Positions 1 to 10,713 of a stretch of DNA of 34,599 bases are shown piece by piece. The notes below the pieces were generated by a model. It was not told where the DNA came from and searched no databases. It saw only the letters and a program-made list of their open reading frames with translations. Each line of letters opens with the position of its first letter. Within the stretch, counting starts at the first letter, position 1. A program made the translations under genes and the position numbers. Where the stretch lies: positions 1 to 34,599 of the forward strand of contig JBBBWG010029054.1 in NCBI GenBank assembly GCA_037176905.1. The letters run 5' to 3'. This DNA is from Azolla pinnata. Its lineage: Eukaryota > Streptophyta > Polypodiopsida > Salviniales > Salviniaceae.

Positions 1-2015
1 TTCGCGTGCATCTTTGGATTGTGTTCTGATGCCTCGATTCGTCCTCGGTTCCATCCCGAAGATGCTGTGTTTGGATGGCTGCCCATATCGCGATTCTCGG
101 TGATGTACAAAGTCACCTTGGTTGATTTGTGTTTAGATGCCTGCCTATGCCTTTGTGACAAGATCTGCCGCCCTCTCAAGATGGTGCTTTGATTTGACCG
201 CCCGTATCATGATTGTAGGTGATGTACGATGCAATCTCTAGATACATTCTCTTTAGATGCCGGCCTATATCTTTGCAAGAAATCTCCCTCTCGAAATGAT
301 GCTTTGGATGACTGCTGCCCCATATCACGATTTTAGGTGAGATGCAAAGTAATCTCTAGATAGATTGTGGTTAGATGCCGGCCAATATCTTTGCGAGAAA
401 TCTCCCTCTCAAGATGATGCTTTGATTTGACCGCCCGTATCACGATTTTAGGTGATATGCAAAGTAATCTCTAGATAGCTTGTGTTTAGATGCCGGTCTA
501 TATCTTTGCGATAAATCTCCCTCTCAAAATGGTGCTTTGGATGACTGCTGCCCATATCACGATTTTAGGTGATATGCAAAGTAATCTCTAGATAGATTTT
601 CTTTAGATGCCGGCCTATATCTTTGCAATAAATCTCCCTCTCAAAATGATGCTTTGGATGACTGCTGCCCCATATCACGATTTTAGGTGAGATGCAAAGT
701 AATCTCTAGATAGATTGTGTTTAGATGCCTGCCTAGATTCTTGCACCTCTCAAGTTGGTGTTTTGGATGACTGCTGCCCATATCTCGATTTTTAGGTGAT
801 ATGCCAAATAACCTAACTAGATCGTGTTCCGATGCCTGCCTGCCTGCCTACACTTTTGCCCCTCTCAAGACGGTGTTAGGTAACTGCCCGTATCACGATT
901 GTAGGTGATATACAAAAAATCTAACTAGATTGTGTTCCGATGCCAGCCTGTCTAGATTTTTGTCCCTCGCAAGATGGTGTTTGGATGACTGCCCCTGTCA
1001 CGATTTCAGGTGATATACAAAGTGATCTAACTAGATTGTCTTTAGATGCCTCCTGCCTATGTCTTTGTTGATAAATCTCCCTCCCTCTCAAGTTGATGTT
1101 TTTGATTGACTTCCAGTATCACAATTTTAGGTGATATATAAAGTAATCTCTAGATATATTGTGTTTAGATGCCTGCCTATATCTTTGTGATAAATCTCCC
1201 TCTCAAAGTGGTGTTTTGGATGACTGCTGCCCATATCACGATTTTAGGTGAGATGCAAAGTAATCTCTAGATAGATTGTGTTTAGATGCCTGAGTATATC
1301 TTTGTGATAAATCTCCCTCGCAAAATGGTGTTTTGGATGACTGCTGCCCATATCACGATTTTAGGTGAGATGCAAAGTAATCTAGATAGATTGTGTTTAG
1401 ATGCCTGAGTATATCTTTGTGATAAATCTCCTCTCAAAAATGGTGTTTTGGATGACTGCCCAGTGCCCATGTTATGCCCATGTTATGAGTTAGGTAATGT
1501 ACAAAGGACCCACCTCTCAAGACGATGTTTGAACAACTGCCTTTATCATGATTTTAGGTGAGATGCAAAGTAATCTAGATAGATTGTGTTTAGCTGCCTG
1601 AGTATATCTTTGTGATAAATCTCTTCTCAAAAATGTTGTTTTGGAGGACTGCCCAGTGCCCATGTTATGCTCATGTTATGAGTTAGGTAATGTACAAAGG
1701 ACCCACCTCTCAAGAAGATGTTTGAACAACTGCCCTTATCACGATTTTCGGTGATATACAAAGTAATTTAGATAGATTGTGCTTAGATGCCTGCCTTAAA
1801 TCTCCCTCTCAAAATGGTGAATTTTGATGACTGCCCAGTGCCCATGTTATGATTTAGGTAATATACAAAGGACCCACCTCATCTCCCATGTGTGTTTAGG
1901 TGGTGTTTAGATTACTGCCCATATCGTGATTTAGGTGATGTACAAAGTAGCCACCACCCAATCTAGATTGTGTTTTAGATGGCTGCCTATATTTTGTGGC
2001 TTAGGTAATGTCCAA
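1..2015. repeat. Tandem satellite, about 117 bp unit
   Basis: The array already runs at the left edge, so its true length is unknown. The anchor phrase 'cacgattttaggtga', with variants, recurs near 88, 207, 326, 439, 556, 674, 783, 893, 1000, 1119, 1235 and 1351, giving a period of about 107-119 bp. After about 1440 the copies become mixed and degenerate: a shorter variant containing 'gagttaggtaatgtac' alternates with the main type near 1480, 1548, 1680, 1739, 1850, 1925 and 2000. Each unit also carries 'atctctagatagattgtg' and 'ctctcaa.atggtg'. I estimate 17-19 copies. No coding capacity is evident; the frames are repeatedly stopped. Confidence 0.93.
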
Positions 2016-4440
2016 TATATCTATAGATCTGTGAATGCGAAAGAAACGATGTATGAAATGTTTTTCTTATTACACTAGATGTAGATTGTCATGCATTGTT
2101 GTGGTAAGACATTAGTACATATTAAAGCACCATCAAAATGGCCTATTTAACCAAAAGGCGTGATACAACTCGGGTTGTTTCCTGATCCCTGAGAAGACAC
2201 CAGATCGGTGTAATCAGTAATTAAAACTAGCTAACAAGTGCAAAGAATCATGTGATCAACATTTTGAAGGCTTGTGACTCAACACTTTTGCCGTCTCTCA
2301 AAGATATCCGAATATGATGGTTGCCATGGATGGCATTTGTCTGTTGGAAAAAATGGGTGGGGTGATCATGATCCAGACAGTCCAGGTCTACGTGCCCGGC
2401 AAATGGCCGTTGTCCCATCTATTTTATTGTAACTCTGTTGAGATTGCCTTGTGCAGCCCTTGAGTGATGAAAGTGATGGAGTCTGAAGAACTTTGTAATG
2501 GTTCTTTGTGGATTAGCTTGTGTTGTTGCCCCTTCAAGTGCTTCTGCCCATGTCTCCAACACTCTAGGAAGGAGAAAAGCCCCAAACACCATTGCTCTTT
2601 GTATTTCGTCACCTTGTGTGGTGAGCCAAAGCCTTCTCTGAAGCGACAATGTTATCATCTCCCTTTTATTTCAAGGAAAACAGCACAGTGACAAATATAA
2701 TGTTCTTTTTTCCTTCCTCCGTAGGTCTCTGGACATACCTACCCACCTAGATCTCTCTAACTGATCTGAAGAGATTTTGAGGCATATCCAAACCAGAGGG
2801 TGTCATAACGAATCCATCATCTATTGTGTGGAAGAATAGTAATAGTGGTGTATGCGACTGATCCTTGCTTTTTCGTTACCCAAATTTTAGGTTATCAGTT
2901 TTTATGTGGGTCATGTTGAGGTGGGGAAAATCGAAGCTGCACATACTGAATTTATTCTTGCATACCTGAAATTATCTCCCTCCAACAAGCTGTTTTCAAA
3001 TTTTGATGACAGAAGTGTCAAGTCTTGACCTTTGCTTGGGGGACTCTCAAAACCAGATGTTTACCAGCATTGGTTGAAGTAATGCCTCGATAATTTATTG
3101 GGGTAGCTCCCATGTGTGCCCAGATTATGTCATGTGGCATTGATGGTTTAGTCCTAACTACATGGACTATCATTGAAACTAAAAGCTCCTTCAGAGCTGC
3201 CTAGATGTGCCTTATGCAGAGTATTTCTCCTAATTTCTACTGGGGAAAAGGGAAATTGTAGCTTTTTTAGGAGGAAGAAGAGAAAATATTTCATTTGGAA
3301 CAATGAAGATAGCAACTTCTCTGTTAGATAGCGATAGACTAATGAACTCTTCAGCAGTATCTGTGACATTCAAGCTCTATCAGCTTTATGTCAAAGGGTT
3401 TTGGAACTTGTCCAGTGACCTCCCCACTGATGCAGGAGAGTGCTGATTACATTCAAATATTGGGATGGACGAGTGAAAATTTATCAAAACAAAATTTCAT
3501 AGAAGATGGGCTAATTAGGATAAAGATGCTAGATTCTCTGCCAACAAAGGCTAATATTTTTTGCTGAATGAAAGAGTAATTTAGCATTTCCCTGGATTTT
3601 GTTTCTCTGGAATCTGTGGACATATCTAGTCTAAGACACATGGATGACTAACTTCCATAGATTTAATTTCTCTCAACTCTATAAACAGATCGTAGACTGA
3701 ATGAAGTGTGTGCTATTTTAAAAACGAGCAATGTATGTTGACTATTTGATTGGAAGTGTACCAATTCACAAACGAATGATGTCAATCATAAGATAACTTA
3801 CAAAGGTGAGTAGAAAGGAAGAAAGTAAGTTATATGCACATCTTTTAAGAAGCCAAAATGACCTATAAGACTGAACACAAAAATACAACTCTATGTCTCA
3901 AAAAGAAAAGAAAATATGTATGGTGCGGTGGCAGCCATGGGTGGAGGCTTTTTGTATTGGGGAACGGGGGTTAATAGCAGATTTGGTATTTATGCAATTT
4001 TCATTTGTATTTTGAAATTTGAGACTTTGTTTGGAGTTCAGGGCAGGTTCAAATTTAGAAGATAAGATGGTTTGGCATTTGCAGTTAGAAACTTTGGATT
4101 TGTTATTATTACATGAGGTTCAAATTTTGTGTGTATATTGCTAAGACGTCATAGTTACTGTTTGTATTGGCTGTGTATACTGTGTGTGTATTGATTGCAC
4201 CACATGATTTCTCAGAGGTTCCACTGTCTTTTTGTTTTGATAGCTCCTTGTAAAAACTTCCATAATTGATATGACATTAGGAACTTCAAAGGCAAAAAGA
4301 GGGATAATTTTGATTATCATCCCAGGCGTTTAGAGATGATGTATGGGACTAGAAGTGGAACCATACACGTGCATCAATCATCTCTTTCATAACATACGAA
4401 AATGAGAACTGTTTCGGCTTGATCACAATGGCTTTTTACA
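2016..4440. other. Intergenic, no gene recognised
   Basis: This stretch is AT-rich single-copy-looking sequence. Short open frames occur on both strands (for example 2419-2658 minus), but none shows a family signature. I looked for upstream kinase exons that would complete the receptor-kinase tail at 4441 and saw no glycine-rich loop, HRD or DFG motif. A weak kinase-like phrase around 4292-4320 (GKKRDNFDY) is too short to support an exon. Confidence 0.5.
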
Positions 4441-4680
4441 GGAAATTTCGACATGGAAGAGCTCAAAAGAATGGTGTACTGTGCGATTTGGTGCATCCAA
4501 GACAACGAGGATGCTCGACTCGCGATGGGTAAAGTGGTGCAAATCCTGGAAGGAAGCATATCGGTAGACATTCCACCGATTCCCATGTCATTGAAGTGCC
4601 TTCTCGAAACAGACAGCTTCAGGAAGAGTACATCCTATGAATTCACATCCTACGGTGATTCCACATCCTCCGGAACTTGA
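4441..4680 (+). pseudogene. C-terminal exon or remnant of a lectin-type receptor-like kinase
   Basis: The reading frame begins after a good acceptor (ctttttacag at 4431-4440) with GNFDMEELKR, then continues with VYCAIWCIQDNEDAR and KVVQILEG and a short tail to the TGA at 4678-4680. The pattern W-C-I-Q-x5-R-x2-M-x2-V-V-x2-L-E-G is kinase subdomain XI plus the juxta-C-terminal segment of G-type lectin S-receptor-like kinases (SD2-5 family). The subdomain XI Arg is present, but the usual Pro after it is Leu. Only about 80 residues of a family that is usually 750-850 long are visible, and I found no catalytic exons in the 2.4 kb upstream. It may be the last exon of a gene with a very long intron, or a truncated pseudogene. 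A direct start at the ATG at 4453 is less likely. Confidence 0.6.
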
Positions 4681-6221
4681 GGCTTTGTAAAAAATGTTTT
4701 CTGGTTGCTTACCAGAAGAAAGCCTGTATTTGTAGTAGAGTCTGTAACATGACCTCACAGAGAACAAGACAGGGGTTTGTAAACCATCGGCTCGATATTT
4801 CTTAGGTTCTCTGTTGTATTATATATATATACGTATATAAAGGGAGATTTTCTACACCTTTACAAGCAGCATTCAATCATGAGGGTGGGGCAGATCAAAT
4901 CATATTTAAATCAGGGTTTGTACGTCTCAAACAGATGTAATATTTTCTGCATGAAATGGATCTTCCTACTCCGAGATGGTTTTGACATTGAAAGATAAGA
5001 CATTCTGTTGTAATTTTCAGCTTTCATCTTTTTCTTGATGCCAGTAGGGAGCTTGCTTAACAGAATCTGGTGTCTGAGATTTTGTAGACTTTCATGAAAT
5101 GTTTCAAAAGTGCTTTGGGAAGTAGAAAATTTGTTTAGGCTGGGGTTTTGCTGAATGACGAGAAGAAGTGATACAGATTCTAACAAAGCATCCATGCAGA
5201 AAACTTCGACAAACCACAATATCTACTTCAGCTGAAGGTTCAGCGTTTAGGGTTAGGGTTTAGATTACTCTACTGAGTTTTCCAAAATCGGTGTGAGCCC
5301 ACTACGGCAAGAGGTATATGAACATTCTGGCAATTTATGCCATAATTGCCAAATCAATCACAAATCGGCCACTATCAAAACAGCATCCAATGTTAACCTG
5401 CATAGCATTACTCTAATTTTCCTTTCCCCACTTTTCTCATGTTCTACTAATATCTGCAAATGCCCAATGCATATGCACGAGCGATGAGCTGCAACAGAGT
5501 GAACAATGGTGGAAGTACATGACAAACTTAGAAGATTTAAGCATTTTATCCATTGCATACTTACTCTTCACAACACTGCGAATAATGTCTGAAACTGAAG
5601 TTTCTGATATAACATGGAATGCTTTCTTTAGTTGACATGCTTTCGAATGGACATTATATTTTCCACCCTCTGACTAAATTTCCAATCAAAAGCCCAGCTT
5701 TACTTTGTTCATCACCGCAACATAGATATAAATTCTATCCTGGCTTATAAGAATAAGTCGACAGCAAACAGTATGTACCGGAACTCTTTCCATCATGGAT
5801 TCGTAATAAGTTGAACCATTCAATATTTGCACACTGAATTGCATATTTCAAAGCTCTCCTGAAAGAGTACATTGTTCAGATAGAGTTCATTGTTCTAACA
5901 TTTTCTTCGGCTGTATCAGCTCTTGGGCCTTGCATCTTTCATATTTTAGTCTCGAATTAAGTAAGGCAGTACAAATAGACAATAAGGATTAAGAGTGTTT
6001 ACTGCATCGAGTTTTACCATGGATACTCACACAAAAACACAGTTTGACCGATCACCAACAGTGTATTACAAAAGTCCCATGCTATACGGTGACATTTAGA
6101 GCTGCATGAATCTTCTTTCTTTTGTTCATGCATACTGAAGCCCAGTCATACTACTGCAACATTTAATCGCTCAGCATATGACACTTCCGGAGAATAGAAA
6201 TTCCTTTGCCTTGTTCTCCTT
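4681..6221. other. Intergenic between kinase tail and NRPB7 3' end
   Basis: The first 200 bases look like a 3' untranslated region of the kinase remnant and include a short TA run near 4821-4845. A telomere-like motif lies at 5245-5263. The part next to 6222 should contain the NRPB7 3' untranslated region on the minus strand. No further gene is recognisable; the 102-residue minus-strand frame at 5219-4911 has no family signature. Confidence 0.5.
5245..5263 (+). repeat. Short interstitial telomere-like motif
   Basis: The sequence gtttagggttagggtttag contains units of the plant telomere repeat TTTAGGG, one of them reduced to TTAGGG. It may be a telo-box-like element or a chance or relic telomeric insert. 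No other telomeric repeats surround it. Confidence 0.6.
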
Positions 6222-9106
6222 CTAGCCAGCAGCAGTTGGATCACCAATCAGACCCAAGAAATCATCTTTTATGGTCCCGATACAGAACTGCACAAAACAG
6301 TATCGAAGACGCTCTATTCAGATTGTACTTTAAAATATAAACAACAATCTTTCATAGCATCAAGGCTATCAACTGCGTTACTTCTCAGACAATGTCCTGC
6401 CAAGAACAGGATGAAGAAAAATGGTAGGCTACATGTATAACCTGCCCCATGGTAGTGTTAAGTTTCTTCTTCATGCCCTCGATATCTTTCCTATACCTAG
6501 GCAATTCATTATTTACAACAAAAGTCTCTGAAACTTCAAGTGGGAGGTGAAAAAACAATCAAACTGATTTGAGCATCACCAGAAAAAATCTTGTACAAAG
6601 AGAGAAATGCCACCGACGATTCTAGGTTCACTAATAAGACTTTAGCCATCCCATGAGCTCCTCCTGACAGAACAGAAAGGGGGCTCGACATCTTGTTCCC
6701 CCACCTGTTTTCGCATTTTATTGGTCATCAATAGAGAAAAAGGCCGTTCTAAGATTGAACCCAATCCTGAAAATACCGCTAGAGGCTCTATTTATGGCAA
6801 CACAACCATGTCTTTGCAGCATTGATCATCAATAGAGGAAAGGTCATGGTATGATTGAACCCAGTCCTGAATTACCATTAGAGGCTCTTATGTTCTGACA
6901 ACACAACCATGTCTATTGTGGTATTGATCATTGATATACAAAAGACCATTCTAAGATTGGACCCAGTCCTGAAAATACCCTTAGAGGCTCTTATTTGTGA
7001 CAACACAACCATGCCTTTGTAGTATTGATCATCAATAGAGAGAAGGTCATTATAAAGATTAAAACCAGTCCTAAAAATACCATCAGAGGCTCTACTATGG
7101 TAGTATTAGTCATCGATATTAAAAATGCCATCATAAGATTGAACCCAATCTGGAAAATACCGTTAGAGGCCCTTATTTGAGGCAAAAAAACCATGACTAT
7201 GGTAGTATTGACGGACCAGAGTAGAAAAGAGAGAATTAGATAGGCAATGCATATTTTGGTAATTTACCTACTGACCGTTCCTCTTCATGTATGAAACTCT
7301 TATTCCATGAATACATGTTTCTTGACGGAGTAATTGCATCTTACTAGAATATGGAGGAATGCAATGCAATGGAAATCTTACAATCTCTGTCACATCAACG
7401 CGAGTGCCCACAATCTTCAGCCTTACTTCACTATCTTTCTGTATCCTGACCTGGTTAGAATAAGAGCATCATTACAGAGCTGAAGCTTTGAACAAACTCA
7501 AACATATTACTTGCTGAATATCCTAGGAGACTTGTGACATACCAAACCATCAGATGTAGCATAACATGGCACATCTCCGGATTGAAACTCCATATCATCT
7601 GGAATGAGCTGTGATCGAATGAACAATTAACAAATTGAGTATCATTGGGTATGAGGGTTTCTGGTGCAAAAGAATGCAAACTTAATACTCACATGATTAG
7701 AGACAAATATCTGCACAGGTCCAGCTTCAGCAAAGAAACCCATCTGTGCAAAGAGATTTGTAAGGAGCATTGGTTTCTGATCGCTCTCACAACATGTGCA
7801 CACACAAACTAACTAGCTGACAAGAAAATATACTAGTGACGGTGCATATACATGCGTGTATATATAAATAACACGCAGCTTTGAATCATCTGTATCCATC
7901 CTGCTTATACCAGACGCAAATCATTGGCATGGCATACTTTTTACAAGCTCAAATAATGGATTTTCTATGTCAGAAACCCTAGAATCTAACCAACTGACAA
8001 GCAAATATACAAGTGAAGGTGCATATACATACGTGTATATATGAATGGCACACAGCTTTGAAGCATCTGTATCTATCTTGTTTATAGCAGACTCAAGTTC
8101 ACAGAGGGCTTCCAGAATGCAAATTATTGGCATAGCATTCTTTTTACAAGCTCAAAAACCCTAGAATCTAACCAACTGAAAAGCAAATATACAAGTGAAT
8201 GTGCGTATACATACGTGTACATATAAATAGCTCGCAGCTTTGAAGTATCTGTATCTATCCTGTCTATGGCAGACTCAATTTCACAGAGGGCTTCCAGAAT
8301 GCAAATTATTGGCATGGCATTCTTTTTACAGCTCAAATAATGATTTTTCTATGTTAGAAACCCTAGAATCTAACCAACTGAGAAGCAAATATACAAGTGA
8401 AGGTGCGTATACATACGTGTATATATAAATAACATGCAGCTTTGTAGCATCTGTATCTATCCTGTTTATAGCAGACTCAATATAACAGAGGGCTTCCAGA
8501 ATGCAAATTATTGGCATAGCATTCTTTCTATGTCAGAATGCCCTAGAATCTAACAAAGCCCATTAATCACGAGCATATGTATCAAAACCTCCTCGTCATG
8601 CACACACAACACTCACACAGTATCTCTGTCTCTTTGTTTCTTTCTTGATATGATGAATGCCGTATGCACGAGACAAAAGTGTTCAATCCAGTAAAGATAA
8701 GGAGTTCTGTTCTGAAGGAGGAGAAGGAAAAGGCAGACCTTGTTAACCATGGTGACTACGCTCTCGAGGATCTCCCCTCTGAAAGGCCGGAAGACGACGC
8801 AGTCGTACTTCACGGGGAAGGTAACAAAGCCGGTGCCATCGCGAATGATTCCTTTCCCGACATGGCACACATTGGTGACGGCAACCACGAAGCCATGGCG
8901 GCCACTGCAGCAGGGAACAGAGGCACTCCATGCTCAAGAACTTTCCAAAGCAAGAGGGAATCAAAGAAGGAAGGAAGGAGGGGGAATTGCCTGCAGGTTC
9001 CTTCCACCTCTTGGACGACCTTGGCAATGAGCTTGTCTCTGAGGTGGGGACCGAAGTGACGAGGGTGGAGCTGAATCTTCCGCTCCAGAGTGATGTGGAA
9101 GAACAT
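6222..9106 (-). CDS. NRPB7: DNA-directed RNA polymerase II subunit RPB7
   Basis: This is the stalk subunit that with RPB4 forms the RPB4/7 module of nuclear RNA polymerase II and binds emerging RNA. Six coding exons on the minus strand are 9106-8991, 8904-8739, 7743-7693, 7608-7543, 7450-7382 and 6287-6222. They give 177 residues, against 176 in Arabidopsis. The N-terminal RNP domain starts MFFHITLERKIQLHPRHFG and continues through EGTCSGRHGF, IRDGTGFVTFPVKY and FRPFRGEILE. The S1/OB domain follows with GFFAEAGPVQIFVSNH, LIPDDMEFQSGD, SEVRLKIVGTRVD and IKDDFLGLIGDP. All introns are GT-AG except intron 1, whose donor is GC (CAG|GCAATT). The junction is fixed because it alone yields the conserved EGTCSGRHG. 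The segment VTNVCHVGKG differs from the usual VTGIDxIGKG. Introns 2 and 5 carry tandem repeats. It diverges from the MDAR gene, with a TTC tract about 107 bp upstream of the ATG. Confidence 0.97.
6728..7212. repeat. Tandem repeat, about 100 bp unit, inside NRPB7 intron 5
   Basis: About five copies of a unit with 'caacacaaccatg', 'attgatcatcaatag', 'gattgaacccagtcctgaaaatacc' (variants) and 'ttagaggctctta' occur. The phrase 'acaaccatg' recurs near 6803, 6904, 7004 and 7189, with a shorter copy near 7093. The array lies wholly within the 1,094 nt intron 7381-6288. Confidence 0.88.
7800..8530. repeat. Tandem repeat, about 182-204 bp unit, inside NRPB7 intron 2
   Basis: Four copies are present. 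The anchor 'attggcat' occurs at about 7923, 8126, 8308 and 8509. Each copy holds 'ccctagaatctaaccaactga', 'aagcaaatatacaagtgaa', 'catacgtgtatatataaat' and 'tctgtatctatcctg'. The first copy is partly diverged. The repeats fill most of the 995 nt intron 8738-7744. Confidence 0.92.
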
Positions 9107-9212
9107 TGTCCTCTCGATTCTCCGGTCCTCTCGATTCTCTGTCTGTCGATTCTCTGTCCTCTCGATCGTTCTGTCGGTCGAGCGGAGCAGAGAAGAAACA
9201 GGGGAAGCTCTG

Positions 9213-9405
9213 TCTTCTTCTACTTCTTCTTCTGTTCTTCTTCTTCTTCTTTTCTTCTTCTTCTTCTTCTTCTTCTTCTTATTTTCTTCTTCTAATTTTC
9301 TTCTTCTTCTTTTCTTCTTCTAATTTTCTTCTTCTTCTTCTTCTTCTTCTTTTCTTCTTCTAATTTTCTTCTTCTTCTTCTTCTTCTTCTTCTTCTTCTT
9401 CTTCT
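9213..9405. repeat. TTC/GAA microsatellite upstream of NRPB7
   Basis: A nearly pure TTC tract on the plus strand is broken by a recurring 'taattttc' interruption near 9292, 9321 and 9361, so it has a second-order repeat. It begins about 107 bp upstream of the NRPB7 ATG at 9106, within its likely promoter or 5' untranslated region, where the sense strand reads GAA. Long polypurine-polypyrimidine mirror tracts of this kind can form triplex DNA. Confidence 0.95.
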
Positions 9406-10713
9406 GTGCTCAGAGTTAAGATGGGGAAAAAAAACTATTAAAATTAAGTGAAGGCCTAACCAGTCTGATAATTACATTTTGATGCTTGATAAAATTAGAC
9501 ATTACAGATGAATTAATTGATGCCCTGTTTTTCTCTCTCGCTAGATGTATGTAACGCACGATTAATTGATTTTGTTAACAGTGAACTCGATCGATTCTCT
9601 AAAATCACGCACATCTGCTGTTCGAATACAACGACGGAACCAATTAGTAAATGCTAGTAAACGATTAGTAAACAATAATATGAAGCGGGAAACGATTAGT
9701 GTGAATAGGAGTAGGAAGAGTAGGAATTGATGAAAGCGATCCGTAAGAGAGGGATAGAATCAGTTAAGCGAGAAGTGATCAGGAAGTGGCAGCAGCAAGG
9801 AAAGGGAATAAAATCAACCATCTGGAATTAATTGGGCATTAAGTTTCGTTCCTAGTCTTAAATTTTAATTGATCAATTAGATTTGACACATGTAGCCACC
9901 TTGGGAGCTTTTGTTGCCAGTTTCGATGACACCAATCCAATTTGCGGCTGACATCAATCAGGCCCCATCAATCGTCATCGTCGAAGCGTTTCCAACGATG
10001 CAATTCAGGTTGGTCACGATCGCTACTGCTACATCACGATCGGCCCAATGATCTACAGTCGTTAAATGATCGTTTTGCCTCTGGTTTCGCAACTGATGGC
10101 GGTCTTCCCATTGTGATTGCTGGTGCAGTGTATTTTGCAACGATTCCTGATCGTGATTGCTGTTATGCGATTCCCAATTCAGTAGCTAATCGAGATCATC
10201 GCAACATTGCCAACGATCCATTCTCGTGCAGCCGATCATCGCGACTGGGACGTTGTCAGCGATTTGGCCTTACAGTTGACGACGACGGTGATTCCACGTC
10301 CATATAGTGGCTTCCTGGAACGCCACATGGATCCAGCTAGCATTAATCGGCCGCCTTGAGCAAAATCTCAGTACAAAACATCTTGGCAAGTCATCTCGCT
10401 TGAATCATGAGCAGAAACTCCTATCTATCGAGTGTTGTACATGGCTATCTACCTACCCAGTCTACAGGTAACATCTCTCGACAAGCGTTGACCCATGCAG
10501 CCATAGCTGGAATCCTTCATGTATTGTTGCTCATCATGCCTTTCCTCGTCGATCCCCTCTATTACATATCGGGCTCACGTCAAAAGCATTCTGCGCTTAT
10601 CTTGTATAATCTTTCTTCCAAACTTAATTTCTGTTTCCTCTTTCCAGCATCGAGTCCGATCCATTACCTAAAAGGCACCCCAAGATCTTTGATATTTCAA
10701 GCATGAGACCGCT
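9406..10713. other. Intergenic region between divergent NRPB7 and MDAR
   Basis: No gene is recognisable. Open frames at 9942-10307 and 10407-10706 on the plus strand show no family signature, no spliced continuation and no conserved motif. The region presumably holds the shared upstream sequence of the two divergent genes. Confidence 0.5.

Noticed and set aside
2419..2658. 79-codon minus-strand frame, possibly a retroelement gag fragment
   Set aside because: No zinc knuckle, protease or other retroelement motif is visible, and no long terminal repeats flank it.
4911..5219. 102-codon minus-strand frame
   Set aside because: No recognisable motif. It lies in the probable 3' flank of the kinase remnant and could arise by chance.
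9090..9363. Plus-strand frames rich in Ser, Leu and Phe across the TTC tract
   Set aside because: They are translations of the TTC microsatellite and the antisense of NRPB7 exon 1.
9942..10307. 121-codon plus-strand frame between NRPB7 and MDAR
   Set aside because: Composition is Ser/Arg/Asp-rich with no family motif. It has no splice-linked partner and lies in a divergent intergenic region.
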